A stretch of DNA of 64,000 bases, taken from contig NZ_JAJFZM010000001.1 in the NCBI RefSeq assembly GCF_020733705.1, forward strand, positions 62,001 to 126,000, read 5' to 3'. Below, in pieces: positions 8,592 through 16,369 of this stretch; position 1 is the stretch's first letter; every line of letters starts with the position of its first letter. The translations under genes were made by a program, and so were the position numbers. The notes beneath the pieces are model-generated. The model saw only the letters and a program-made list of their open reading frames with translations. It was not told the DNA's origin and made no database searches. Source of the stretch: Nocardia australiensis (GTDB lineage Bacteria; Actinomycetota; Actinomycetes; Mycobacteriales; Mycobacteriaceae).

Positions 8592-10325
8592 TTATCCGAC
8601 GAAGATGTTGAGAGCGATGACAAGGACAAGGGCGATGCCGGCTAGCAGGACGGGGCGCTGGTACCAGGGCAGCGACGCCTCTTCGGGGTCGGTTCGGACT
8701 TCCTTCGGCGTTTCCGAGTAGACGAGGCCGACGAGTTCAGCGGCCGGCTTGGGCACGGTCACCTGGGTGACTGCCACACTAACCACGATGTCGACGACAA
8801 AGGCGGTGCCCGCGGCGACAAAACTCGTGCCCTGGCCGGACAATTCGAAAACGTTGGTCTGATGCAGTATGAAAACCACGATGGCCGAGCCGGTTCCGAA
8901 GACCAAGCCCATCCAACCCGCGGTCGGTGTCATCCGCTTCCAGAACATGCCGAGGATGAACGTCGCGAACAACGGCGCGTTGAAGAAGCTGAACAGCGTC
9001 TGCAGGTAGTCCATCATATTGCTGAAATTCCCCGCGATGAACGCGGTGAAGATTGCGGCAACGGTGGCTCCGACGGTAGCCAGCCGACCGACGGTCAGAT
9101 AGTAGCCGTCGGGCCGATCGCGGCGCACGTACTGCTGCCAAAGGTCGTAGCTGAACACGGTATTGAACGCGGATACGTTCGCCGCCATGCCTGCCATGAA
9201 CGCGGCGAGCAACCCGGCGAGGCCGACTCCGAGCAACCCGTTGGGCAGCACTTCTTTCATCAGATACAGCAGCGCCTGGTTGTAGGTGACGTCCCCGCTG
9301 AAATCGGGATTCGCGGCCATCTGGGACTTGTATTCGACCATTTGCGGCACCAGTACCGCGCTGATCATGCCGGGGATCACCACGATCAACGGGATGAACA
9401 TCTTCGGATAGGCGCCGATGATCGGAGTGCGGCGTGCCGCCGAAATGGAATGCGTCGCCAGCGCCCGCTGCACCTCGACGAAGTTCGTGGTCCAGTATCC
9501 GAAGGAGAGTACGAACCCGAGTCCGAACACGATGCCGACCACGGAAAGGAAGTTGCTCGAGAACCCGCTGAGCGCATTGCCCGGCCAGGATTCCAGCTGT
9601 TGCGCACCGCCCGGCGATGCGGTCACCTTGTCGCGCAGCCCATCCCAGCCGCCGACCCGGTGCAGCCCGACCAGCGTTAGCGGCAGTAGCGCGGCCACGA
9701 TGACGAAGAACTGGAGTACCTCGTTGTAGATCGCGGCCGACAGTCCGCCGAGGGTGATGTAGGAGAGCACGATCACCGCGGCGACGATCACCGATACCCA
9801 CAGCGGCCACCCGAGCAGCACGTTCACGATGGTACCGAGCAGGTACAGGTTGACACCGGCGATGAGTACCTGCGCGGTGGCGAAGCTCAACGCGTTCACC
9901 AGGTGCGCCCCGGTGCCGAAGCGCCTGCGCATGAACTCCGGCACGCTGCGCACCTTGGAGCCGTAATAGAACGGCATCATCACCACGCCGAGGAACAGCA
10001 TGGCCGGCACCGCACCGATCCAGAAGTAGTGGAAGGTCGGGAATCCGTATTGGGCGCCGTTGGCCGACATGCCCATGATTTCGACGGCGCCGAGGTTGGC
10101 AGAGATGAAGGCGAGGCCGGTTACCCACGCGGGCAGCGACCGCCCGGATAAGAAGAAGTCGATGCTGGAGGACACGCGCTGCCTGGCCATCACGCCGATT
10201 CCGATGACGAATACGAAGTACAGCGCCACCAGTACGTAGTCGATCGGATTCGCGTCGAGGCGCAGGGTCGAGGCCGCATCGATTTGCAGGGACGACGCGT
10301 GCTGCCCCGGGGTGGCGGCGTTCAT
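8592..10325 (-). CDS. sodium:solute symporter (SSS family)
   Basis: About 577 residues with 13-14 predicted membrane helices. Family hallmarks include the early segment IDYVLVALYFVFVIGIGVMARQ, the RSLPAWVTGLAFISANLGAVE region at the first unwound helix, and GFVLSFGYWTTNFVEVQRALA. It would use a sodium gradient to import a small solute; the family covers sugars, monocarboxylates, proline and others, and the substrate cannot be told here. The chosen ATG (MNAATPGQHAS) is internal to a longer frame that opens at 10403; neither has a strong RBS. The C-terminus has a cytosolic segment before a final helix. It is the first gene of a two-gene minus-strand unit, divergent from the arginine decarboxylase operon. 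Confidence 0.85.
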   Translation of the reverse strand: MNAATPGQHASSLQIDAASTLRLDANPIDYVLVALYFVFVIGIGVMARQRVSSSIDFFLSGRSLPAWVTGLAFISANLGAVEIMGMSANGAQYGFPTFHYFWIGAVPAMLFLGVVMMPFYYGSKVRSVPEFMRRRFGTGAHLVNALSFATAQVLIAGVNLYLLGTIVNVLLGWPLWVSVIVAAVIVLSYITLGGLSAAIYNEVLQFFVIVAALLPLTLVGLHRVGGWDGLRDKVTASPGGAQQLESWPGNALSGFSSNFLSVVGIVFGLGFVLSFGYWTTNFVEVQRALATHSISAARRTPIIGAYPKMFIPLIVVIPGMISAVLVPQMVEYKSQMAANPDFSGDVTYNQALLYLMKEVLPNGLLGVGLAGLLAAFMAGMAANVSAFNTVFSYDLWQQYVRRDRPDGYYLTVGRLATVGATVAAIFTAFIAGNFSNMMDYLQTLFSFFNAPLFATFILGMFWKRMTPTAGWMGLVFGTGSAIVVFILHQTNVFELSGQGTSFVAAGTAFVVDIVVSVAVTQVTVPKPAAELVGLVYSETPKEVRTDPEEASLPWYQRPVLLAGIALVLVIALNIFVG

Positions 10326-10818
10326 CGAGATGAGTGTGGGTGAATCGGCAAGCGGCACAGCGGCGTCCCTCCGGGCGATGAAACCGGCGTAGAGCGAGGC
10401 CATGCGTTGTGCGGGTACTGCGCGTTGGCAGCGACCTGTCTCGTCGCCAGCCGATGGTGTCGGCTACTACCTACTGTCGGTGATAGTGCCTCACGGCCGC
10501 AGCACAATCGCGCACAAAATCTGGGCATTCGCTCAGTCACCCCCACAGAAACCTCGAAATCGTCGCGCGACAAGTGGTGCGCCGCAGGGTGGATCGGCTC
10601 GATCGGGCGCGAATAGACTCCACCACGCAACTTTTCAGCAACAGTCTGCGCGATCATTATTCGCTTCGCCAGCCGGAACTCGCGGCCACACGTTTCGGGA
10701 CACGCCGCCCGAGCACCGCATTCCGCCCGCCCGGGTGCGCGATCGGCATTCGTGACGCAGAGTCGATTTTGACGCAAAATAGGCCTGCAAAATAGGCCGG
10801 AAGGTTTGGGAGGGCACT
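10326..10818. promoter_or_regulatory. divergent intergenic region between symporter and decarboxylase operon
   Basis: Nearly 500 bases with no convincing gene if the symporter starts at 10325. It must hold the promoters for both transcripts. The only clear structure is at its right end: an inverted repeat ATTTTG-acg-CAAAAT followed by a 12-bp direct repeat. The rest is ordinary GC-rich spacer with open but unsupported frames. Confidence 0.5.
10766..10798 (+). promoter_or_regulatory. inverted plus direct repeat upstream of the decarboxylase operon
   Basis: ATTTTG (10766-10771) and CAAAAT (10775-10780) form an inverted repeat with a 3-nt centre. Overlapping it, GCAAAATAGGCC occurs twice (10774-10785 and 10787-10798), a period of 13 bp. 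The cluster ends about 20 bp before the ATG, with GGGAGG in between as RBS. It looks like an operator, but no regulator is encoded next to it. Function is inferred. Confidence 0.5.
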
Positions 10819-11409
10819 ATGATTCATCTGACCCCACGCAGCGGCCTACTCGGGCTGCAGTGGATCGATCGACTACTCCCGCCCCTCGGTAGGCCGGATC
10901 ACAACGACCGGCGACCGCCCGGGGCAGCACTGACGATCGAGATCGGCGCCGCGACCGGGGTGGGCCCGACAGCCATGTCGGCGTTCGATGCCGCACTGCG
11001 CGATCTGGGAGTGGGTGACGCCAACTTGATTCGCCTGTCATCGGTCATTCCGCCGCGCGCCACCGTGCAACACACCGGACGAGTGCGCAAGACGATCCCC
11101 TGGGGTGATCGCCTCTACTGCGTGTACGCCGTCCGGCACGCGACCGGGATCGGCGAGCGCGCTGCCGCGGGCATCGGCTGGGCACTGCGCGACGACGGTT
11201 CCGGCGCCGGACTTTTCGTCGAGCACGACGCGGAGACCAGCGCCGAGGTCGAAACGCTGATCCGCACCAGCCTGGCCGATATGACCCATCATCGACCCGA
11301 ACGATTCGGCCCGGTCCACGTGTGCACAACCGAAACCCGCTCCGAGGGCGAACCGGCCTGCGCGATAGCTCTGGCCGCCTACCACACCACCCCGTGGACC
11401 CGGCGATGA
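10819..11409 (+). CDS. pyruvoyl-dependent arginine decarboxylase
   Basis: A 196-residue proenzyme expected to convert arginine to agmatine. Family features: the N-terminal strand ending in GAATGVGPTAMSAFDAALRDLG, then NLIRLSSVIPP (residues 69-79), which matches the self-processing site of archaeal and chlamydial PvlArgDC. Cleavage would fall between Ser74 and Ser75, with Ser75 becoming the pyruvoyl group. GLFVEHDAE places Glu135 where the catalytic acid is expected. GGGAGG precedes the ATG. Its stop overlaps the start of the next gene, and the third gene overlaps in turn, so the three proteins are made together. The enzyme class is well supported; arginine specificity is by family. Histidine or another amino acid is a less likely substrate. 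Confidence 0.85.
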   Translation: MIHLTPRSGLLGLQWIDRLLPPLGRPDHNDRRPPGAALTIEIGAATGVGPTAMSAFDAALRDLGVGDANLIRLSSVIPPRATVQHTGRVRKTIPWGDRLYCVYAVRHATGIGERAAAGIGWALRDDGSGAGLFVEHDAETSAEVETLIRTSLADMTHHRPERFGPVHVCTTETRSEGEPACAIALAAYHTTPWTRR

Positions 11410-11978
11410 GCGACCTACACGTCACCGTCGAGACCGCCATTACCGACGACCGCATCGAGATGTTCCACGAGTTGTACGAGAAGGCATTCGGGCCGCTGCG
11501 CACCATGGCCATCGCCCGGCAGGTGCTGCATCGTGACGAGTTCTACGAGGAGATGCGCGATCCGCGCGTGTTCAAGTACGTCGCCCATGACGACACCGGT
11601 GAACCCATCGGTGTCACCACGTTGACCCGGCATCTGGAGACCGTGCCGTGGATCAGCCCCGAGTATTTCGCCGCGCGATATCCGGAGCATGCGGCTCGCA
11701 ACGCCATCTACTACGCGGGTTTCACCCTCGTTTCGGCGAGTGCGCGACAGGGGGCCGCATTCCATGCCATGATCAAATCGATTGTCCAGGTGCTGGTGGC
11801 CGAACGCGCGGCGGTGGGGTGGGACATCTGTTCCTACAACAACACTCGGTTCTCATTCGCCGACAGCATTCGGGCAGTGCTTGACGAGCAGGAGGCGAAT
11901 GTCGAAGTCGCGGTGGAGGATTCACAAACCTACTACGCGGCCAGGTTCACAGGGGATGGAGCGACCAAGGGGGGCTGA
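11406..11978 (+). CDS. GNAT/acyltransferase-like protein, unassigned
   Basis: A 190-residue protein starting at an ATG that overlaps the decarboxylase stop by 4 nt (ATGA). The sequence alternates helix and strand as in GNAT or acyl-homoserine-lactone-synthase folds: FHELYEKAFGPLRTMAIARQV, the strand VFKYVAHDDTGEPIGVTTLT, then YAGFTLVSASARQGAAFHAMIKSIVQ, where ARQGAA could be a degenerate acetyl-CoA loop. The canonical R/QxxGxG/A motif is not clean, so the assignment is tentative. Given its neighbours it could acylate agmatine or another polyamine made by the decarboxylase, or make a small acylated signal sensed by the membrane cyclase. Both are inference. It could equally be a non-enzymatic sensor. 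Confidence 0.6.
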   Translation: MSDLHVTVETAITDDRIEMFHELYEKAFGPLRTMAIARQVLHRDEFYEEMRDPRVFKYVAHDDTGEPIGVTTLTRHLETVPWISPEYFAARYPEHAARNAIYYAGFTLVSASARQGAAFHAMIKSIVQVLVAERAAVGWDICSYNNTRFSFADSIRAVLDEQEANVEVAVEDSQTYYAARFTGDGATKGG

Positions 11979-13501
11979 TGACATCCACCGAAGAGCAGTC
12001 GACAGACCAGCAGGACCGCTTCGGAATGTGGTGGTCCGCACTGATTATCGGGGTAAGTGCGGTCGCAATCGGGCTTTCGCTTTTCATCGATTCGACACTG
12101 TTGTCGTTTTGCACCATGACGGTGGTCGTCGCCGGTTCATTGGCCATGATCGGTTACGGACTGCGCCGATATCGGCCCACCCGCCCGCTGCCCTGGTACC
12201 TGCTCTCCGCCTCGGCCGTATTGTTCGCGGCAGGCACCGCACTGCGCGACTTCACCGTCACCCCGTTCGACGACTTGTGCACTCTCGCAGGCTATTTCGG
12301 CATCGGGGTGGCGGCGACGCTGTGGTTGCGACCACGCCAGGTCCGCGCCGACTACGACCTACTGCTCGACTCCGCGCTCATCGGCCTCGGCACCCTGCTC
12401 GCGTCATGGACGTTTCTTATCTCGCCCATCCTGCAATCACACGCGACCACCGTGAACACGGTGGTCGCGGCGACCTATCCGGTTCTCGACGCGCTGCTGC
12501 TGACGCTGGTCTCACATTCGGTCGCCACCTCGACCCGCTCGGAAACATCCCTGCGCCTATTGCATGTGGGGCTGATCGCCATCCTGCTCGGCGATCTCGG
12601 CTACAGCCTCGAAACCGTCGGTACCGCGCAGATCGGGCACGAGATATTGCTTGCGCCATTGCTTGTGGCGTACACGGTCGTCGGTGTCGCGGCTCTGCAT
12701 CCGACCATGGCCGGTCTCGGTGAGCCACGACGTATCCATCCGCATCACTCCCGCCAGCGCGCCAGCGCCATCGCGGTCGCGCTGATCGTGGCCTCGCTGG
12801 TTCCGGTGGTCGGGTCCAGCCTGGACACGCTTGATCGGGTGGTCGTCTCGTCACTGTTCGCGTTGCTGCTGATCGGCGTGCTGGTGCGCAGCGAACGCGC
12901 GATAGTGCGCAGTGCGCGCAGCGAGCGGCGCGCGCAGTACCAGGCCGATCACGACATGCTGACCGGACTACTCAACCGCTCCGCGCTGCTGCGCGCGCTG
13001 AATCGCAATCACGAGCATTGGCTGGAGCAACCGTTGAGTCTGCTGTTCATCGACCTGGACGGCTTCAAGATGGTCAACGACAGCTACGGCCACGCGGTCG
13101 GTGACGAGCTGATCGCGAACGCGGCCTCACGGATCCGACGGGTCATCCGACGCGATGACGTGGTGGCCCGCTACGGCGGCGACGAGTTCGTGGTGCTCGC
13201 ACCGCTCGGCGGGCAGGACGCGGCGACGCTCGCCGAACGACTGCTCGGCGCGTTCGTCCGGCCGTTCGAGCTCAGTGCGGGCGAAATCCCGATCACGGCG
13301 AGCGTCGGCATTGCTTGCGGCAACCCGCGCAGCTACGACGCGAGCATCTACGACCTCATCCGGGACGCGGATTTGGCGATGTATCACGCCAAGGAGTACG
13401 CGCTCGGTTACGCGTTCTCCGACGATGTGCGTCACAGTGCTCCCGACCAGGGGCACCGGAATTGGCGCCCCGTAGGCCGGTCGGCGAGTACTGCGGTCTG
13501 A
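11978..13501 (+). CDS. membrane diguanylate cyclase (GGDEF)
   Basis: A 507-residue protein. Residues about 20-305 form 8-10 membrane helices (for example WWSALIIGVSAVAIGLSLFI, RVVVSSLFALLLIGVLV), with no recognised PAS, GAF or MHYT domain. A short linker leads to a GGDEF domain from about 320, with DHDMLTGLLNR at its start, FIDLDGFKMVNDSYGHAVGD for metal and substrate, and an intact YGGDEF active site (400-404). RRDD at 391-394, five residues before GGDEF, is a canonical RxxD inhibitory site. It should make c-di-GMP with product inhibition and sense something in or through the membrane. The ATG overlaps the previous stop by one base (TGATG). No EAL or HD-GYP gene lies in the window. Confidence 0.9.
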   Translation: MTSTEEQSTDQQDRFGMWWSALIIGVSAVAIGLSLFIDSTLLSFCTMTVVVAGSLAMIGYGLRRYRPTRPLPWYLLSASAVLFAAGTALRDFTVTPFDDLCTLAGYFGIGVAATLWLRPRQVRADYDLLLDSALIGLGTLLASWTFLISPILQSHATTVNTVVAATYPVLDALLLTLVSHSVATSTRSETSLRLLHVGLIAILLGDLGYSLETVGTAQIGHEILLAPLLVAYTVVGVAALHPTMAGLGEPRRIHPHHSRQRASAIAVALIVASLVPVVGSSLDTLDRVVVSSLFALLLIGVLVRSERAIVRSARSERRAQYQADHDMLTGLLNRSALLRALNRNHEHWLEQPLSLLFIDLDGFKMVNDSYGHAVGDELIANAASRIRRVIRRDDVVARYGGDEFVVLAPLGGQDAATLAERLLGAFVRPFELSAGEIPITASVGIACGNPRSYDASIYDLIRDADLAMYHAKEYALGYAFSDDVRHSAPDQGHRNWRPVGRSASTAV

Positions 13502-14296
13502 TCAGTCCGACAGCTCCTCGAGCAGGCGCTTGGCCTCCTCCAACTCCGCCGCCAACTGGGCGACCTTTACCTCCTGCACCTCCCGTGCCGCCTCCAGAAT
13601 TCCGGCTACCACCTCGGCCACCTCCGGATGGAGCACCTTCGCGGCCTGCGCCACCGCCGAACTGGCCACCGGTAACCCGCGCACGGCGCGCTTCTTGCCG
13701 CTGATCACATCGACCGACCATTCGCCGTCAGCGGTCCCGGTCAACGTCACCGTGACCTCAGGAGCCTTGGTTTTGCGCGCGGCGGTCGCCTTGGTCGCCG
13801 GCTTCGGCGCTGCCGCGCCCGCGGCGGGCTGCTTGGGAGCGGCGGGCTTCGCGTTGTCGGCGGCGCTCGTTCCCGTGGCGGCAGGCCCGGAAGCCACCGG
13901 TGTCGCCGTGCCTACGGACCCCTGATTCGACGATGGGGCGCCATTGCTGGACGGGGCGGACGGTGCCGCGGTCGACGGCTGGGTCACGGTGGAATCCTTC
14001 CTGGTTGCCGACTTCGATTGAGCCGGAGTAGCGGTCGCCGCGCGGGGCGGCTTGGTCAACGTCACTTCGGTAGGAGAAAAGGACAGTACATCCTTCGACC
14101 CGGTCGGCCGGACCCGCAGGAAGTCTCCGACGGAGGGGTCGTCCAGTTCGAGCACCTTCCCTGATCGCCCCGCCGGTACGCCTACCGCGGCAGTGGTGAA
14201 CCACACCATCGGCGGGCTGCCGCCCGCTATGTCCGTGGCGATCTGCTGAATCTCAGTGTCCGACAAGGGTTGTGGTTTAGTCCTAGAGGACGGCAT
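13502..14296 (-). CDS. DUF6319-like protein
   Basis: A 264-residue protein in three parts. Residues 1-95 form a compact N-terminal domain (LSDTEIQQIATDIAGG, MVWFTTAAVGVPAGRSGKV, FLRVRPTGSKDVLSFSPTEVTL). About 95-195 is a low-complexity Ala/Pro/Ser/Thr/Lys linker. The C-terminal part ends in a Glu/Ala-rich helix likely to be a coiled coil (VAQLAAELEEAKRLLEELSD). I recall this architecture as the actinobacterial DUF6319 family, of unknown function. The basic linker and coiled coil would suit a nucleic-acid-binding or scaffold role, which is inference. The ATG at 14296 has GGAG upstream. The stop abuts the cyclase stop (convergent). Confidence 0.7.
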   Translation of the reverse strand: MPSSRTKPQPLSDTEIQQIATDIAGGSPPMVWFTTAAVGVPAGRSGKVLELDDPSVGDFLRVRPTGSKDVLSFSPTEVTLTKPPRAATATPAQSKSATRKDSTVTQPSTAAPSAPSSNGAPSSNQGSVGTATPVASGPAATGTSAADNAKPAAPKQPAAGAAAPKPATKATAARKTKAPEVTVTLTGTADGEWSVDVISGKKRAVRGLPVASSAVAQAAKVLHPEVAEVVAGILEAAREVQEVKVAQLAAELEEAKRLLEELSD

Positions 14297-14541
14297 GGGG
14301 CACTCCGAGCGAATTTGTGGATGGCTGCGTGCACAGATGATGCCGCACGCCACCGACAGAGTTCCAAGCCACTGCCGAATCGGCGTGCGCCGGCGCCACC
14401 GTCGCATAGTCAGCTAATCTCGAGCTACATATATTTAGCAACACCGAGCAATCGCCCGGCTGCGCACTATGCTCATCTTGTTGTTTGCCTGCATACTTCG
14501 CGGGAGCCCGGTCGATAGCCATCGAGGAAAGGGTTTACGTC

Positions 14542-15405
14542 ATGTTGCTACGCCGACTTGCCCGACCATTGCTGGCGGCTTCGTTCGTTGCAGACGGAGT
14601 TGACACGCTGGTCCATCCCGAACCGCGCGCCAAAGCGGCCTCAGCCCTGGTGCAGCGCGGTGAGCAGCGCTTGCCGGACAATCTGGCCGCCAAACTCCCC
14701 GCCGATACCGCGACCGTGGTCCGGATCAATGCCCTCGCCCAGATCTCCGGTGGCGTACTGCTGGCGCTGGGCAGATCGCCTCGCCTCGCCTCGGTTATGC
14801 TCGCGGCGACGGTGATTCCCGCGACCGTCACCGAACAAGACTTTTGGGCCGAACAGGATCCGGATCGCAAGGCCGCCAAGCGAAATGCGTTCCTGAAGGA
14901 TATCGGTCTGCTCGGCGGTCTGATGATCGCCGCCGCCGACACCGCGGGCAAACCGTCACTCGGCTGGCGCGGCAGACGGGCCGCCCGCAGCGCCGCCACC
15001 GCGGTATCGGCGGCGCTGCCCTTCGGCGCCACCGACAGTGCGACCACGGAGTCCCTGCGCCAGCACGCGTACGAAGCCGCCGACCGTGCCCGCTCGCTCG
15101 GCGGTATCGCGGCGGCGAAGGGCGCGGAGGTCGCCGAGACCGCGCAGCAGCATGGCGCGGAATGGGCCGATGTCACCAAGGAGCGTGGCGCCGAACTCGC
15201 CGACATGCTCAAGGAGCATGGGCCGGAGTGGGCAGAGACCGCCAAGTCGCACGGCGCCGAATGGGCGGAGCTCGCCAAGCAACGGGCCGGAATCCTCGCG
15301 AAGAAGGCCAAGCGGCGCGGCCCCGAGCTCGCCGCGACCGCACGCGAGCGCGGAACCCACTTCGCGGAGGTCGCCCGTGATCGCATCGAGGCACGGTGCG
15401 GCTGA
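14542..15405 (+). CDS. DoxX-family membrane protein with 11-residue repeat tail
   Basis: A 287-residue protein. The first 140 residues are DoxX-like: MLLRRLARPLLAASFVADGVDTLVHP, helix RINALAQISGGVLLALG, helix LASVMLAATVIPATV, and the conserved KRNAFLKDIGLLGGLMIAAAD. Residues 193-280 are a charged tail of exactly eight 11-residue repeats of the form x-G-A-E-W-A-x-x-A-K-x. This period suits a long, right-handed or membrane-surface amphipathic helix as in apolipoproteins, synuclein or LEA proteins. GAGGAAAGGG precedes the ATG. DoxX proteins in mycobacteria join thiosulfate and redox stress complexes. What the repeat tail binds is unknown. Confidence 0.75.
   Translation: MLLRRLARPLLAASFVADGVDTLVHPEPRAKAASALVQRGEQRLPDNLAAKLPADTATVVRINALAQISGGVLLALGRSPRLASVMLAATVIPATVTEQDFWAEQDPDRKAAKRNAFLKDIGLLGGLMIAAADTAGKPSLGWRGRRAARSAATAVSAALPFGATDSATTESLRQHAYEAADRARSLGGIAAAKGAEVAETAQQHGAEWADVTKERGAELADMLKEHGPEWAETAKSHGAEWAELAKQRAGILAKKAKRRGPELAATARERGTHFAEVARDRIEARCG
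15118..15381 (+). repeat. eight tandem 33-bp units coding 11-residue repeats
   Basis: Eight in-frame 11-residue units without gaps: KGAEVAETAQQ, HGAEWADVTKE, RGAELADMLKE, HGPEWAETAKS, HGAEWAELAKQ, RAGILAKKAKR, RGPELAATARE, RGTHFAEVARD. Position 2 is almost always Gly and position 6 Ala, and acidic and basic residues alternate along one face. The DNA units have diverged, so this is an old expansion. Confidence 0.85.
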
Positions 15406-15525
15406 CTACCCGTCGCGTCCCTCGGCCGGTGCCGGGTGATCCGGTCGCGGGACCGCAGACCTCCCGCGCCGCAGCGCCACCGGAATTCCGGGCCCCGTCC
15501 TGGCCGGGCACAGACCGACGCCGAA

Positions 15526-16356
15526 TCAGATGAGGCTCGCGCTCATTCCGCCGGAGATGGACACGGCTTCACCGTTGAAATGACGGCCGTGCTCGGAGAC
15601 CAGCATGAGTGCGGCCTGCGCGACCTCGGCGGGTTGGATGAGGTCGCCGTTGGGTGGGCCGGAGTTGAACATCTTCATGGCGTCCTCGCGGGTCGGATTC
15701 TCGATGTCGGGCAGCAGGACTCGCCACATGACGGGATTCTGGATCATGTCGGTATCGACGCCGGACGGGAGCACGGCATTGACGGTGATGCCATGCTCGA
15801 CCACCTCCAGCGACAGCGACTTGACCAGCCCGATCACCGCCCACTTCGCGGCGGCGTAGTGGCCGCCGGCCTTGACGCCCATGCGGCCGACGATCGAGGA
15901 CGTGGCAACGATTCGGCCCCAACGCCTTTCGATCATGTGCGGCACGACGGCGCGGAAACTGTGGAAGACGCCGGTGAGATTGACGTCGATCATGTCTTGC
16001 CAGGTCTTTTCATCCATCTCGGCGATGGGTGAATTGGAGGAGATGCCCGCGTTGGCGATCAGGATGTCGATCCGGCCGAACTCACCGATCGCCCGCTCGG
16101 CTACCGCGTTCATGTCCGCCTGACTGCGTACGTCGGCCTTGACCGCCAGACATCGCCGCCCGGCCGCCGCTACCAATTTCGCCGTCTCGGCCAGATCCGA
16201 TTCGGAGCTCAACGGGTAGGGCACGCTGGCGATGGGGCCGGCGATATCGCACACCACGATGTCGGCTCCCGCCGCCGCCAGCGTCTCGGCGTGGGCACGG
16301 CCTTGGCCACGCGCTCCACCGGTGATCACGGCCACCCTGCCGTCCAACGTCCCCAT
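15526..16356 (-). CDS. mycofactocin-type short-chain dehydrogenase
   Basis: A 276-residue Rossmann oxidoreductase. Cofactor motif TGGARGQGRAH (residues 12-22), NAG at 102-104, catalytic Ser153/154, Tyr167 and Lys171 (YAAAK). The stretch PYPLSSESDLAETAKLV (47-62) between strands two and three is the insertion I associate with mycofactocin-coupled SDRs (carveol dehydrogenase group), which hold NAD tightly and pass electrons to mycofactocin. AAGGAGTC lies 6 nt before the ATG and overlaps the stop of the upstream gene, so it is translationally linked to the flavin oxidase. Alcohol substrate unknown. No mft genes are in the window. Confidence 0.85.
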   Translation of the reverse strand: MGTLDGRVAVITGGARGQGRAHAETLAAAGADIVVCDIAGPIASVPYPLSSESDLAETAKLVAAAGRRCLAVKADVRSQADMNAVAERAIGEFGRIDILIANAGISSNSPIAEMDEKTWQDMIDVNLTGVFHSFRAVVPHMIERRWGRIVATSSIVGRMGVKAGGHYAAAKWAVIGLVKSLSLEVVEHGITVNAVLPSGVDTDMIQNPVMWRVLLPDIENPTREDAMKMFNSGPPNGDLIQPAEVAQAALMLVSEHGRHFNGEAVSISGGMSASLI

Positions 16357-16369
16357 AGTCGACTCCTTC

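Noticed and set aside
8862..9680. Plus-strand frame of 272 codons inside the symporter
   Set aside because: Charged His/Arg/Glu-rich antisense of membrane helices, a typical shadow.
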